Shown piece by piece: positions 11,873-22,200 of a DNA stretch of 64,000 nucleotides. Position 1 is the first letter of the stretch. The number at the start of each line of letters is the position of its first letter. This DNA comes from Madurella fahalii (taxonomy: Eukaryota > Ascomycota > Sordariomycetes > Sordariales). The stretch covers positions 6,510,001-6,574,000 of the forward strand of contig CM056874.1 in the NCBI GenBank assembly GCA_029876055.1. Reading direction: 5' to 3'. A program made the translations under genes and the position numbers. The notes under the pieces are model-generated. The model searched no databases. It worked only from the letters and a program-made list of their open reading frames with translations, and had not been told where the DNA came from.

Positions 11873-13001
11873 ATGCCCTCGTTGTAAGCATCCGACCACC
11901 CTGTCACACGGCCTAGTAGGGACTAACCCAACCACAGGCCGCTCAAAGTCCAAATCGGCATCCGCGACGTGTGGGCCAAGGAAGATGGCCCACTACAGAC
12001 GGCCCTGAGGGACCTGCAGGGCGTTCTTGGCCACAGCGTCGTCGTGGAACCGGAATGGCATCTGCTCGCCGCCGAGCTCGACAGCTTCTACCCGGACAAG
12101 GGGCAGCTCGTCGCAGTGATTGCCGGATGCGTCCTGGCCTGGACCAAGAGCATGGCCGAGCTGCTCGAGGAAGACTCGGCGCACGAGGCATGGACCGAGA
12201 CGGTGCTCGAGAAGGTTCCCGTGCGGATGCAGGTCTTTGTCGATGTTGCCAGCTCCGACACGGCGTCGACCGCCTGGTCCGAGCGGCGTGGCGGCTTCGT
12301 CATCAACCTACCCAGGAGGGCGATCCACCAGCCCGCCGAGCTGTTCCCCACGTTCCGCGGGGGCATTCTGGCGTGCTTCGGCGAGGCCGAGAAGTCCCAA
12401 CTGCCGGACCGGACGGCGGGTGCAGGTACCGGTGCCGATGCCGATGACTGGGCCGGCGTGGAGGTAGACACCGAGACGGGCAAGGTAGGGGTGGTTGAGC
12501 AGCCGTGGAGTGGGCGGGTGCGGGCACCCCGAGCCAAGGTCGAGTTCCTTCCCAGCTTGGCCTCTCTGCCCAGGCCTGACCTGCTGTTCCTCCAACCTCC
12601 GTACTACCTCATCATGCACGCCGACAACAATCACATCGAGCTGCAAGGCAGCCACAGTCCATCTCTGCAGTTAATAGCAGATTATCTGAAGAGGTGGTGC
12701 CGCGTGAACCACAACGACACAACCAGTGTAAGCGCTTTCTCTCCTCGGCCAACTGCCCAAGTGCTGACATGGATGGTCACAGCCGCCCGGTGTCCAAGTG
12801 AACCTTAAACAATCGGCCTTTGGGTTGGGCGAGATGTACGACCGGTTGTTTCTCAGCACCGAGAACACCAGATACAGCAACCAGTTTCATGTGACCACAC
12901 CCATGGTGGCGGCGTTCATTGAGGGCGTGCTGGGGTATGAGCTTGTATCAGCTGATGGAGGATGGAATTTCCGCAGGGACGCTGAGTTCAAGAAGCTTTG
13001 A
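11873..13001 (+). CDS. Unrecognised fungal protein, 339 residues
   Basis: Three exons, 11873-11883, 11938-12727 and 12783-13001, give 339 residues. The first coding exon is only 11 bases (codons M-P-S plus two bases), followed by donor GTAAGC, branch GACTAAC and acceptor CCACAG. Splicing gives the start MPSLPLKVQIGIRDVWAKED. The second intron also has donor GTAAGC and ends in TCACAG. The protein is globular, with an acidic Gly/Ala/Asp loop near 160-185 and a motif-like stretch FLQPPYYLIMHADNNHIELQ. There is no signal peptide or membrane helix, and I recognise no family. The gene sits 137 bases upstream of a tRNA-Lys gene on the same strand. The neighbouring divergent gene is also unknown; the two proteins show no obvious mutual similarity by eye. 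Confidence 0.72.
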
Positions 13002-13138
13002 AGGTTAGTAGAAATGGAGCGATTCAGATTACACATGGGGGTCATAGTTAGGGGGTGATGGAGGTTTCAGGAGGGAATATTGAACGGGTCTCTTCTTATG
13101 TGGAGGCTGGGACTAAGCCCCAGCAAATCAGCCAGCCT

Positions 13139-13229
13139 GCCCGGCTAGCTCAATCGGTAGAGCGTGAGACTCTTAAGGATTCTCCGAAATTTAATCTCAA
13201 GGTTGTGGGTTCGACCCCCACGTCGGGCT
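13139..13229 (+). tRNA. tRNA-Lys (anticodon CTT) with an 18-base intron
   Basis: The acceptor stem GCCCGGC (13139-13145) pairs with GTCGGGC (13222-13228), with discriminator T at 13229. The D-arm contains TAGCTCAATCGGTAGAG (A box), and the T-arm TGTGGGTTCGACCCCCACG contains the B box. The anticodon stem TGAGA (13165-13169) pairs with TCTCA (13195-13199). The anticodon CTT is at 13172-13174. An 18-base intron (13176-13193) lies directly 3' of position 37, the standard place for a eukaryotic nuclear tRNA intron; removal gives a 73-base body. CTT decodes the lysine codon AAG, the preferred one in GC-rich fungal genes. Confidence 0.95.
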
Positions 13230-13259
13230 CAATTCCCGTCGACGATTGAATCGATGAAC

Positions 13260-13265
13260 TTTTTT
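13260..13265 (+). terminator. Pol III T-run terminator of tRNA-Lys
   Basis: A run of six T residues about 31 bases after the tRNA body, followed by further T-rich tracts to about 13370. T-runs on the coding strand end RNA polymerase III transcription. Confidence 0.6.
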
Positions 13266-13391
13266 CCTCTCCAATTTCATGTTGCGTCCTTTTTTCCTCC
13301 CACAAAAAAAATGCATCCCCATATGAGGGGTCCGAGTAGCTTTTTTTTTTTCTCCGTTTGCCCTTTTTTTCCGCCATGAGCCCCTCGGCTT

Positions 13392-15395
13392 TTAGACAAC
13401 CCCAGCCCAGCGTGTGTACATCTTGGCCTCCCACGGCAGCAATGGCTCCCGTCCAACCCACTCCGATGGGACGTCCCTCCCCTGAGAAATCTCCCGCCAG
13501 CCGCTCTTTTCCTTGTCAGGCCAGTTGGGAACTACGTACTCAGAGCCAGGCGTACCCTCATCACTGAAGTTAGCAACAACAATCACCGGCTGTCTGCCAT
13601 CGCCTGGCCGACCTCTACACCATGCCATGATCTTCCTCCCGTAGCTCTGGTCGACGTGGAAGAAGTCCGTGTAATTTTCGCCTAAGGTGGGACACTTTGT
13701 TCGGAACTTGACCAGGTTTGCCACATATCCGAACAAGGCCTGGCGCCACCCTCCGTCGTTCTTCCGCGCGTAGTTGACAGGATCGGTCTGCTTCTTGCTC
13801 ATGTCGACGCTGCGGTCCATTTGGTCGGCAAACTCCTCGCCAGCGAAGATCATGGGGATGCCAACACTGGTCAGCAGGAGCGCAAACGCCAACTTGGCCC
13901 TCTTCTCAACGTCCCATATGCCGTTATTGCCGAGGTAGTTGTAGAGCCTCTCTTTGCCGTGGCCTTCGATGTCATGCGAGGTGATGTAGTTGATGGCCTG
14001 CGCGCCGTCGGTAAAGTGTGTGCCGTCCAGGTTGTCCAGCGTACAGTTCACGACCTTCCTGACATTCCCCTCAAAGTCATCGCCGCCCGCCGACCTGCCC
14101 AGGATGGCTGCCCGGAGTCTCCCTTGCCAATGCTCGTTCCAGAGTGCATTGACGACGCCTTGATGGACCATGGAAACGGGCATGGAGAGCTCTTCACCGA
14201 TGACCAGGAACTTGCTCGGATCAGCAGAGGAGCCATATCTGGCATTATAGAGCTCCCATGCCCGTTCCTTGAAGGACCGCACAAAGTCATAGTTTGCAAC
14301 GTTGTTCACGCTGTCAAGCCGGAGCCCATCGACGCCGAAATCCGTCATCCATCTGGCGAGATGTGCGCGGTGGAAAACCCAAGACGGGTGAACTGCAACG
14401 TTGCCGGCTCCCGATTCCGGGTCGTAGGATTGGACCGTTCTGATATATCGCCATGAATTTCCGCCATAAGCGTCCCTCAACACTCCGTTGGCATGCGACT
14501 GATAGCTATCCGGGTTGTCCCGCTCCAAATATGGCAGCAGATGAAAATTACTGAAGTCGATGTAGATATAGGGGTCATGTCCAAAGGCCATGACCACGTC
14601 TGCGAAGAGACGGACGCCCTGCGAGTGGATCTTATCGACGAGACGTCGCAGGTCAGACGACGAGCCTAGGTCCTGGTCGGTTGCGAAGTAATGGGCTGTT
14701 GCATAGCCCCATTCTTTCTTGATCTTTCCGTCTGCGGCCGGAAGGAGCTCGAGCGCATTGATGCCAAGCTCTGCCAGAATAGCTCCATGGCGGACCGCAG
14801 ATACAGAGGCGAAACGACCGCCTGCGACGGAAGTGTCGAAGAGGGCGAGCACATCGGCAAAGGTCCCAACGTCGACGTCGACTCCACGTGAATCGTCTCC
14901 AACTTTGGCCCAGGAGGTAGGAAGCTCATAGATGACGATGTGGTTGTTGCTGGGAAGAGCGGCTTGATCTGGAGTGGTAGGCGGGCGAAGTTCAGTGCCG
15001 TCGTCATCGCAAGGCCAGAGCTTGCCATCCCTATATTTGATGACGGCGGCTGGTTGGTACCATCCGCGGTCTTTGCCCGTCGTAGCCACGCTGTAGTCGA
15101 CGGCGAAGGCAAACGGGTCCGTGACGAGCATTGTGCCCCTTTTATCGGGCGATGTGTCTTGAACTTCGAACCAGTAGCGGTAGACTCCGTCTTCGAGAGT
15201 TGGCGAGACGGAAGCCGGATCGAGCGTCCACAGGCCTATGGCCTGCTCGGAAAGACTGAGCGGGGCTTTGGCAATCTGGCGAAAAACACCGTCGTTCTTT
15301 GTGCCAATGACAAGAACGGGCGGGAAAGCAGAAGCGCCCGGCACCCAGAGGACGAAACGCTCATGGCGTTGATTGAGGATGTCGACAGGGTACAT
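13392..15395 (-). CDS. Intracellular glycoside hydrolase family 13 (alpha-amylase superfamily) enzyme
   Basis: A single uninterrupted 667-residue frame. An N-terminal beta-sandwich (about 1-100, CBM48/E-set like, FVLWVPGASAFPPVLVIG) precedes a GH13 barrel. Conserved regions are visible: region I ADVVMAFGHD (265-274), region II DGLRLDSVNN with nucleophile D361, region III FLVIGEELS with acid/base E401, and region IV YITSHD with D475. In regions I and IV the usual N-H is altered (FGHD and SHD). The C-terminal part is a small beta domain. No signal peptide is present, so it probably acts on intracellular alpha-glucans or maltooligosaccharides. The architecture resembles branching/debranching and trehalohydrolase-type enzymes, but the exact specificity cannot be read. 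The start at 15395 has context TCAAAATGT. The lack of introns and the family type leave bacterial origin possible. It is divergent from idh1. Confidence 0.85.
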   Translation of the reverse strand: MYPVDILNQRHERFVLWVPGASAFPPVLVIGTKNDGVFRQIAKAPLSLSEQAIGLWTLDPASVSPTLEDGVYRYWFEVQDTSPDKRGTMLVTDPFAFAVDYSVATTGKDRGWYQPAAVIKYRDGKLWPCDDDGTELRPPTTPDQAALPSNNHIVIYELPTSWAKVGDDSRGVDVDVGTFADVLALFDTSVAGGRFASVSAVRHGAILAELGINALELLPAADGKIKKEWGYATAHYFATDQDLGSSSDLRRLVDKIHSQGVRLFADVVMAFGHDPYIYIDFSNFHLLPYLERDNPDSYQSHANGVLRDAYGGNSWRYIRTVQSYDPESGAGNVAVHPSWVFHRAHLARWMTDFGVDGLRLDSVNNVANYDFVRSFKERAWELYNARYGSSADPSKFLVIGEELSMPVSMVHQGVVNALWNEHWQGRLRAAILGRSAGGDDFEGNVRKVVNCTLDNLDGTHFTDGAQAINYITSHDIEGHGKERLYNYLGNNGIWDVEKRAKLAFALLLTSVGIPMIFAGEEFADQMDRSVDMSKKQTDPVNYARKNDGGWRQALFGYVANLVKFRTKCPTLGENYTDFFHVDQSYGRKIMAWCRGRPGDGRQPVIVVANFSDEGTPGSEYVVPNWPDKEKSGWREISQGRDVPSEWVGREPLLPWEAKMYTRWAGVV

Positions 15396-16239
15396 TTTGA
15401 AGTTCGGATTGCTCCACCAACAGCAGACACAGCGCCGCAGATGCTAGATCCGACAGAACTTGGGGTTTGCATGGCCGAGTCCCAATGAGGGTTTAAATGC
15501 CCCGTAAAGCGCCATGCTGACAAGCCTCGGAAGAAGCAGAACTTGATAGTCGGATTTAGGGGCGTAAGTGGCTGTTTCTGCACGCAGCTGAGTGCAGAGC
15601 AGTCAATAAGAGCCCAGTCCAGACCACACACAATCGGAGTCCCTCATCGGCCGCTGGCCAATGGGAATGCCCAAGTCGAGCACAGCGCATTGTGACAATC
15701 CCTCACTCAGGATGCACCGTGATAGTAATGTGAGAGTGACTGCTTTTTGACCGGTGTGCGAGGTGAGTTGAGGTCAGGCGAGGTCAGGCGAGGTCAGGCG
15801 GGGTCAGGCAGGGTCAGGGCGGTCGAGCGAGCTGTCCGAAATCAGAAGCGTCCCGAGGTGTGTTTCTTATCAAAAAGCGATGGTCAATTCGCTGTGCCGA
15901 TAAGGAAATCCCGCCGCTTTCCGTGCCGCCGCCAGCTCTGCAGACGTCACAGGCTGTGCACCTACTGACGCTGAACAGTTTTCCAGGATTAGCGCCGTGG
16001 CATGGGTTTCTGGGTTATGGGGTTCGGTGCAACTTGACCCACATCTCCCGGGTCGATGGAGATCGAAAAAAGAGCTGGACCAACAAGGCAGGTTGATTAC
16101 CTTACTGCCTCTTTTTTGCGGCATTTGCCTTTGCATTCTTTTCTCGCCTCAACTCTTCACCCTTCTCACACGCCGGCCCAAGATCACATCCCGCTTAGAG
16201 CAACCCCAATTGTCACTTCTCACCACCCAATTCCGCACG
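15396..16239. other. Divergent promoter region, GH13 gene and idh1
   Basis: About 840 bases between two divergent genes. It contains the 10-base tandem repeat at 15771-15820 and a pyrimidine-rich leader before idh1 (about 16100-16239). Frames at 15747-16136 are not supported. Confidence 0.5.
15771..15820. repeat. Tandem repeat of a 10-base unit, about five copies
   Basis: Consecutive copies of AGGTCAGGCG, the last two slightly diverged (GGGTCAGGCA, GGGTCAGGGC). It lies between the divergent GH13 and idh1 genes, roughly 375 and 420 bases from their start codons. The core AGGTCA-like unit could be a clustered protein-binding site or merely slippage. Confidence 0.75.
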
Positions 16240-17593
16240 ATGCTATCACGGAACTCCACCCGCGCTGCGCAGGTAAGTCTCAACAGCCGTTTTTGTCCTG
16301 CCTTGTTGGTCAATCGCTCTCCAGAACCCCCCCCCCCGGCAGCTGCTCCATGCCATCTTCCAAAGCGCCTTTGCTCACCAAAATCTCCCTTGCAGCGCGT
16401 GTTCAGGGCAGCTCAGCCCTCGCGCCTGAACGTTGTCCGCGGCTTCGCCAGCGTCAGCGACCCCCCCTCCCACACAGTCCAGTCCGACATCTTCAAGCCG
16501 ACAAAGTACGGTGGCAAATACACGGTCACGCTCATTCCCGGAGACGGCATTGGCGCCGAGGTTGCCGAGAGCGTCAAGACGGTTTTCAAGGCGGACAATG
16601 TGCCCATCACATGGGAGCAGATCGAGGTGTCGGGTCTGTCGGATGCGACGCCGACGGGCCGGACAGAGGAGGCTTTCCAGGAGGCTGTCGCCTCGTTGAG
16701 GAGGAACAAGCTCGGCTTGAAGGGCATCCTGCACACGCCCATCAGCCGGTCCGGCCACCAGAGCTTCAACGTAGCGATGCGCCAGGAGCTCGACATCTAC
16801 GCTTCCATCTCGCTGATCAAGAACATGCCCGGCCTCAAGACGCGCCACGACAACGTCGACCTGTGCATCATCCGTGAGAACACCGAGGGCGAGTACAGCG
16901 GCCTCGAGCACCAGAGCGTGCCCGGCGTCGTCGAGTCGCTCAAGATCATCACGCGCGCCAAGTCGGAGCGCATCGCCAAGTTCGCCTTCAGCTTCGCCCT
17001 CGCAAACAACCGCAAGAAGGTCACTTGCATCCACAAGGCCAACATTATGAAGCTAGCCGACGGTCTCTTCCGCGATACCTTCCACAAGCTGGGCAAGGAA
17101 TACCCCCAGCTGCAGTGCAACGACATGATTGTCGACAACGCCTCGATGCAGTGCGTCGGCCGGCCGCAGCAGTTCGACGTCATGGTCATGCCCAACCTGT
17201 ACGGTGGCATCCTGTCCAACATTGCCGCTGCGCTCGTCGGCGGCCCCGGCGTCGTCCCCGGCTGCAACATGGGCCGTGACGTCGCCGTCTTCGAGCCCGG
17301 CTGCAGACACGTCGGTCTCGACATCAAGGGCAAAGACCAGGCCAACCCTACTGCCCTCCTCCTCAGCGGCACCATGCTCCTGCGCCACCTCGGCCTCGAT
17401 GACCATGCCAACCGCATCTCCAACGCCGTCTACGATGTTATTGCTCAAGGGTACGTTCATCTCTTGTTGTTGGCCAAACGGCTCATACTCTAACAATTTC
17501 TACAGCAAGGTCCGAACCCGCGATATGGGCGGTGAAGCCACCAACAACGAGTTCACTCGGGCGATCCTCGAATCCATGGAAAGGGCCTTGTAA
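16240..17593 (+). CDS. idh1: Isocitrate dehydrogenase [NAD] subunit 1, mitochondrial
   Basis: Three exons, 16240-16272, 16396-17450 and 17506-17593, give 391 residues. The first 40 or so residues (MLSRNSTRAAQ, then Arg-rich, no acids) form a mitochondrial presequence. The mature part begins KYGGKYTVTLIPGDGIGAEV, with further family motifs LDIYASISLIKNMPG, IRENTEGEYSGLEHQSVPGV, IVDNASMQ and VFEPGCRHVGLDIKG. The pattern follows the yeast Idh1 (regulatory, AMP/citrate-binding) subunit rather than Idh2. Together with Idh2 it forms the hetero-octamer that oxidatively decarboxylates isocitrate to 2-oxoglutarate in the TCA cycle. Introns have canonical signals (GTAAGT...TTGCAG; GTACGT...CTACAG with CTAAC). 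Length fits the family. Confidence 0.95.
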
Positions 17594-18946
17594 GAAATGC
17601 CGGTGAGGGGACCGAGATTAACGCGGTATATGTACATCATCCGAACTAGCCCGGGCTTCCGCCCTCATGGGCTCGTTTCATACGTGGTATAGAACACCAG
17701 ATAGCCAACTCGAGGGAACGCCAAAAGCGGAGGACAAGAGGTAGATGGACAGGCAGCATAGACTGATGGCAAACTGAGCGATGGGGGAGACACGCGGTGG
17801 ACCTATGTACTGTAGTAGAGGTGGCCGTAGGGCAGGCACTTATCTTTCCTTTGTGCTGCGCTCTATTTACGAAAGGAATGTAGCTTTAGTTATGAAGAAG
17901 CGACGTCGATATCATTACCCCCAAAACACATTGACTTTCTCTTTCTCCAATTTACAAACAAAAAGTGGGACCAACCTGAAGACAGGCCCAGGGATCAATT
18001 CTGAAAGTCTTGGCTCTGGTGGATCACAGGCGGCCCCATTTGGGATTGTCTCCGAGCAGATCGCGGACAAACGGCGGAGCTATCGGAATCAAGTGGGTCT
18101 CAAGTCAGCCGGGGCGTCGGCCGAGAACGGCAAGCAAAATCTCTAGCGTTGCACGACTGCGGTTGCTGACTCAGCAGATCCGACCCAACGGTCACCCGAT
18201 GTTTGCCGGACGAGATTCCGTTCGCGTTCCCGGACCGGTGCCGCCTCCGTAACGACTACAAACGGCGCCGGTGACAGAGGCCGGAAGGCGCCGCCCATTC
18301 TACTTCGTTCACACCCATCGAGTCCTCAAGAACGCGTCCCGCGCATTCACGATGGAGATGCATATTCGGCGCCAGGATCCCGTCCATGATCAGGGATTAG
18401 CGGATACGCACCCTTGCTGCGCCCACACCTGCGCCGGCAAATACTCAGCAACGCCTAGCCACAAGCGAGTTCACCCACCCTTTCGTCGGCTTATCCTCCC
18501 AGACAACCCAGCCACTAGGTATACCTGCACCGAACTCTACGTTCCCATCTCAACCTGCCCAGAAACTCGTGGCGATAGCTGCCCCTACGCAGCCAATGCA
18601 GGCGGGAAATATCGTGTATTTAGTGGGTGCCGATTGGCATGGGGTGTCGCTACCTAAGGCGTGCAAGCCCCCTGACATGCATCTATCTGCAACACTGATC
18701 GTCCCCGCTGTGCTTTGGATACTTACCCAGTAGCCCAGATAGGACACTGCGGCATCCCATTCTCAAGGAGGGGCCACAGGCATCGGCTGGCGGACAGCAT
18801 GTGTTATTTACTGGGTGCTCATAAGCGAGACACGTTGCTATGCGTATTGTGCAGCAGTGCACCCAACAGCGTTCGCCAACGCTTCAGGCAGACAGCAACA
18901 TCTGCGACTTCCCCGCATCTCTACGGCCATAGGGATCTATTCCGCC
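17594..18946. other. Intergenic: idh1 3' region and HET gene promoter
   Basis: About 1.35 kb. Several open frames (17781-18146, 18271-18657) have compositions typical of random sequence and no domain. No repeat, tRNA or promoter element is convincing. Confidence 0.45.
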
Positions 18947-20773
18947 ATGTCGCAACCACAAATGCATCAAGCAGCCGAGTCACAGGATAACCAGCCAGAG
19001 CGCCACTACGAGTACGAATCGCTACCAGATGGGCCCTTTATTCGATACCTGATTCTTCATCCCGCCGGCGCAGACACCGACCCTCTCGCCTGCACCATCT
19101 GCACTGCCCATCTCGACGAGATTCCTCCCTTCGAGGCCATCTCGTATGTCTGGGGCGTGCCAGTCAAAGACCATCGCATCAATTGCAATGGCGGCGTCAC
19201 TCACATCACGGCCAACTTGCGTGATGCCCTGCGCCGGGTTCGGCTGCCCGACAGGCCCCGGACACTCTGGGTCGACTCCATCTGCATCAACCAGGCAAAT
19301 TCGCAAGAACAAGGGCGTCAGGTATCCTTGATGGGGCTCATCTATGAGAAGTCGAGCTGTACGCTCATCTGCCTGGGCAGATCCGACCACGCCCATGCGT
19401 CCGTCGTGGCAGATCTCGTGGCAGAGGTCAACAACATGATGCAGCTCGTCTTTGGGCGGGAAGAATTTACTTGGGAACCCAACAGCTTTCCGTTCCCCGA
19501 CAAGGAGGACCCGCTTGTTTTGCATCGTGGATGGACATCGTTCGGCGTCCTGCTGCAACAGCCCTGGTTCAGACGAGGCTGGGTGGTCCAGGAAGCGGCA
19601 CTCGGTCGGGATACTCGCGTTCTCTGGGCAGACACCGACGTCGGCTGGCTAGACCTAGTGCGGGCTTATGTTTGGTATATTCGGAGAGCACTGAAGCTTC
19701 CGAGCATGCAACAGGTTTGGCTATCAGACCTTCACCTGCAAGGATTCCACACCCAACGAAGCCGCGAAGCCATCACCTTCCGACCCGAGGGTCGCACTAG
19801 CCCCTTGCCTTTTCTCGAGATCCTGGAGCATGCCAGGTTCCTGGGCTTTGCCGACCCCAGAGACAAGATCTACGCTTTTTTGAGCTTTCCGTGCTCCAGC
19901 AAAATGCTTCCAACAATACTCCCCAACTACGAGGTGCGGCATCAACGACTCTACCGCGATTTCGCTTGCGGATACTTGAGGATGAGCGGGAATTTAGATC
20001 TTCTGCATTTCGTCCACAATGACGAGAGCACCCTCGAGGACGACGTGCCGTCTTGGGTGCCACGCTGGGATACGCATCTTTATTCGAGTTATACCGGCAC
20101 GCTCAACAACTACAGTAGGTTCTCTCGCCGAATTGTTTCGCCATTTTGCCGTCCGAGCGTCACCGTGGGGTCGGACCAGACAACTTTGAAAGTTCGAGCG
20201 GCCATGATAGACATGGTCAAGTTCGCGGCTCAGGGTTTTGACAAGGATTTCACGACGCCTAGCGATGTCGGTTCGCTCTGGGCATCCTTGCCGACCGAGT
20301 CAGCGCCGTCGCCTTACCCCTGCTCTCTCCTTCTTGCCTTCACCACTTTGTTTCGCTGTGGAGTGTACCGGGGACGACTCGTGGAGTGGGAGACGTGCAG
20401 GTCGGCCTACATGCGACTCCTGCAACGCGAGCTGACCCAGGAAGACGCCGCATATGCCGATGCCATCCTCTTCCACGAGATGGGCATGGAGAACGTGCAC
20501 AACAAGAGCTTCATTGTGTCGGGTCGTGGTTATTACGGTTTAGTGCCTCGCATTGTGCGTGAAGGGGACGTCTGCGCCATAATATTTGGAACGAGGTCGC
20601 CGTTCATCTTACGGAGTACCGACCAGGCTGGATTCTACAAGCTCGTGGGATCGGCGCTGATCCTCAGCAAGGAGCTCGATCACAATGGGTACCCGATCAC
20701 ACTGGACGAAGACAAGAATGGCGCGGACTGGTTAGACTGGAGCCTGGAAGAGGAAGAAATCTTTCTTTGCTGA
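18947..20773 (+). CDS. HET-domain (heterokaryon incompatibility) protein
   Basis: A single-exon gene of 608 residues from ATG 18947 (context CGCCATGTC). The open frame extends upstream to 18815, but the added residues are not domain-like. The N-terminal HET domain shows its signature blocks: FEAISYVWG at 62-70 and TLWVDSICINQAN at 106-118, followed by the GLIYEKSSCTLICLG block. The HET domain is TIR-like in fold and in known het genes drives non-self recognition and cell death after hyphal fusion. The C-terminal half carries an uncharacterised region typical of the large HET family, with no WD40, NACHT or ankyrin repeats. Such genes are numerous and fast-evolving, so the specific partner cannot be predicted. 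Confidence 0.92.
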   Translation: MSQPQMHQAAESQDNQPERHYEYESLPDGPFIRYLILHPAGADTDPLACTICTAHLDEIPPFEAISYVWGVPVKDHRINCNGGVTHITANLRDALRRVRLPDRPRTLWVDSICINQANSQEQGRQVSLMGLIYEKSSCTLICLGRSDHAHASVVADLVAEVNNMMQLVFGREEFTWEPNSFPFPDKEDPLVLHRGWTSFGVLLQQPWFRRGWVVQEAALGRDTRVLWADTDVGWLDLVRAYVWYIRRALKLPSMQQVWLSDLHLQGFHTQRSREAITFRPEGRTSPLPFLEILEHARFLGFADPRDKIYAFLSFPCSSKMLPTILPNYEVRHQRLYRDFACGYLRMSGNLDLLHFVHNDESTLEDDVPSWVPRWDTHLYSSYTGTLNNYSRFSRRIVSPFCRPSVTVGSDQTTLKVRAAMIDMVKFAAQGFDKDFTTPSDVGSLWASLPTESAPSPYPCSLLLAFTTLFRCGVYRGRLVEWETCRSAYMRLLQRELTQEDAAYADAILFHEMGMENVHNKSFIVSGRGYYGLVPRIVREGDVCAIIFGTRSPFILRSTDQAGFYKLVGSALILSKELDHNGYPITLDEDKNGADWLDWSLEEEEIFLC

Positions 20774-22200
20774 TGAAAGGTGATGGCGCTGGCTCGATGT
20801 TTGCTGCAACGGGTAAAGCATTAGACAGCCTCACGGGCACAAGATGCGGGGAACACTTAGCCCGGACTCAAGGCGCTTTTAATCCGTCCACCTGTTCACT
20901 ATTCTTGGTTTAGGAGCATTGTCCAGTAGGGCATTGGCATTGAAGAGCCATAGAACCAAGAATATCCCAGTAATCTCGTTCAGGTTGGGGTGCCTGGGAC
21001 ACCCGAGACCCTGTCGCTAAGAAATCCGTGCACAGTCGAGTTCATGGCGGGATCCTGGAACTGATCAGCCCCGCTTCGCGTGCAGAGGCGGACAATGGAT
21101 GATTTTATCTGACATCATACGACACGATGCACGTGCCTATCCTCAGTGATGGATCATTCACCTCAGTAGCAACATCCACTTTCACATCTTAGGTGTGCCT
21201 GTGTATGAAACCTGCAACTACTCTAATGACAGAGCTACTTGCCCCGTAGTTTCTCCCTGGTTCCGACAACAGCCCTCCTAGTCCTGCCATACGCACACAG
21301 CCTGTAGGGCCGAGGCACAGTGGTAGCAACCGCAAGGGCTCAAGGCAAGGGTCCCCCGGTTCCCGGCCAGCCGGCCCTTTTTCAATTCCAGCGAGAATGC
21401 ATGTTTTCATAACGTTGGAAAATATAAGCTCGTCAAGTATTTCGCTCCCCGGTTCGGCGGAAGGAAAAGCCGGGCGTGAGGCGGATTGTCAGCCGCAACA
21501 GGATGGAACGGTCATTCGGGAGCATAATTAGTCATTGTGTACCCCGCCAACCAAATGCTGAATGTGCTGCAGGAAAATATGCCACCCACCGGCTTGGAGA
21601 AGACGCGTCTGTGTTCTAGTTGATACAGTGCCAGGGTCAGCTAATGACCCTGAGAAGCCATATTAGTACCGCCCCAGCCAGGAACCAACCGTTGGTTCTG
21701 GACAATTGGTATTCGTCATGTAAACTCATCCCGTTCAGCAGCCCAGAGAACCTACTTGCCAGCCAGGCCAACCCGGACGACAGAAGTCGAGTATGGTGCG
21801 ACAGAAGCAACTTCCCAACGCAATGTAATTGGAAAGGCCAACGGCTGATAATAATCATTGCCACTCTCGAGCCAGACAGAAACCAAGTGCATGACCCAGA
21901 TGTGACTGGCATACTGCGCCGCGGCCATGTTCCGGTACACTGCAGCGCAATATTGATTTAAACTTCTTTCTAGGCATAATTACGACATGATTTAATAGAA
22001 AGAGGCCCGAAGCGCTGTACCACCTTTGTCCCTCCCATCAAAACCGAATTCGATATCGCATAGGAGATAGCTAGGGGTATGAGCATTTGGAACGCCCAGA
22101 GGGTTGGATTGGGCGTTAGTAATTTCCGTTGTTGTGCCAGCACCTAGTTAGAGAGAAAGAAGCACGGCTGGAAACATCTTTTCCCCCAGCATTCACCATA
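20774..22200. other. Intergenic, nothing recognised
   Basis: About 1.4 kb between convergent genes (HET + and C39-like -). Frames at 21189-21410 and 21620-21961 have no domain. No tRNA, tandem repeat or transposon remnant was recognised. Confidence 0.4.

Noticed and set aside
12088..12537. 149-residue minus-strand frame
   Set aside because: Antisense to exon 2 of the 11873-13001 gene.
16375..17034. 219-residue antisense frame over idh1
   Set aside because: Opposite strand of a confidently identified gene.
18271..18657. 128-residue frame upstream of the HET gene
   Set aside because: No domain, random composition, overlapped by other frames.
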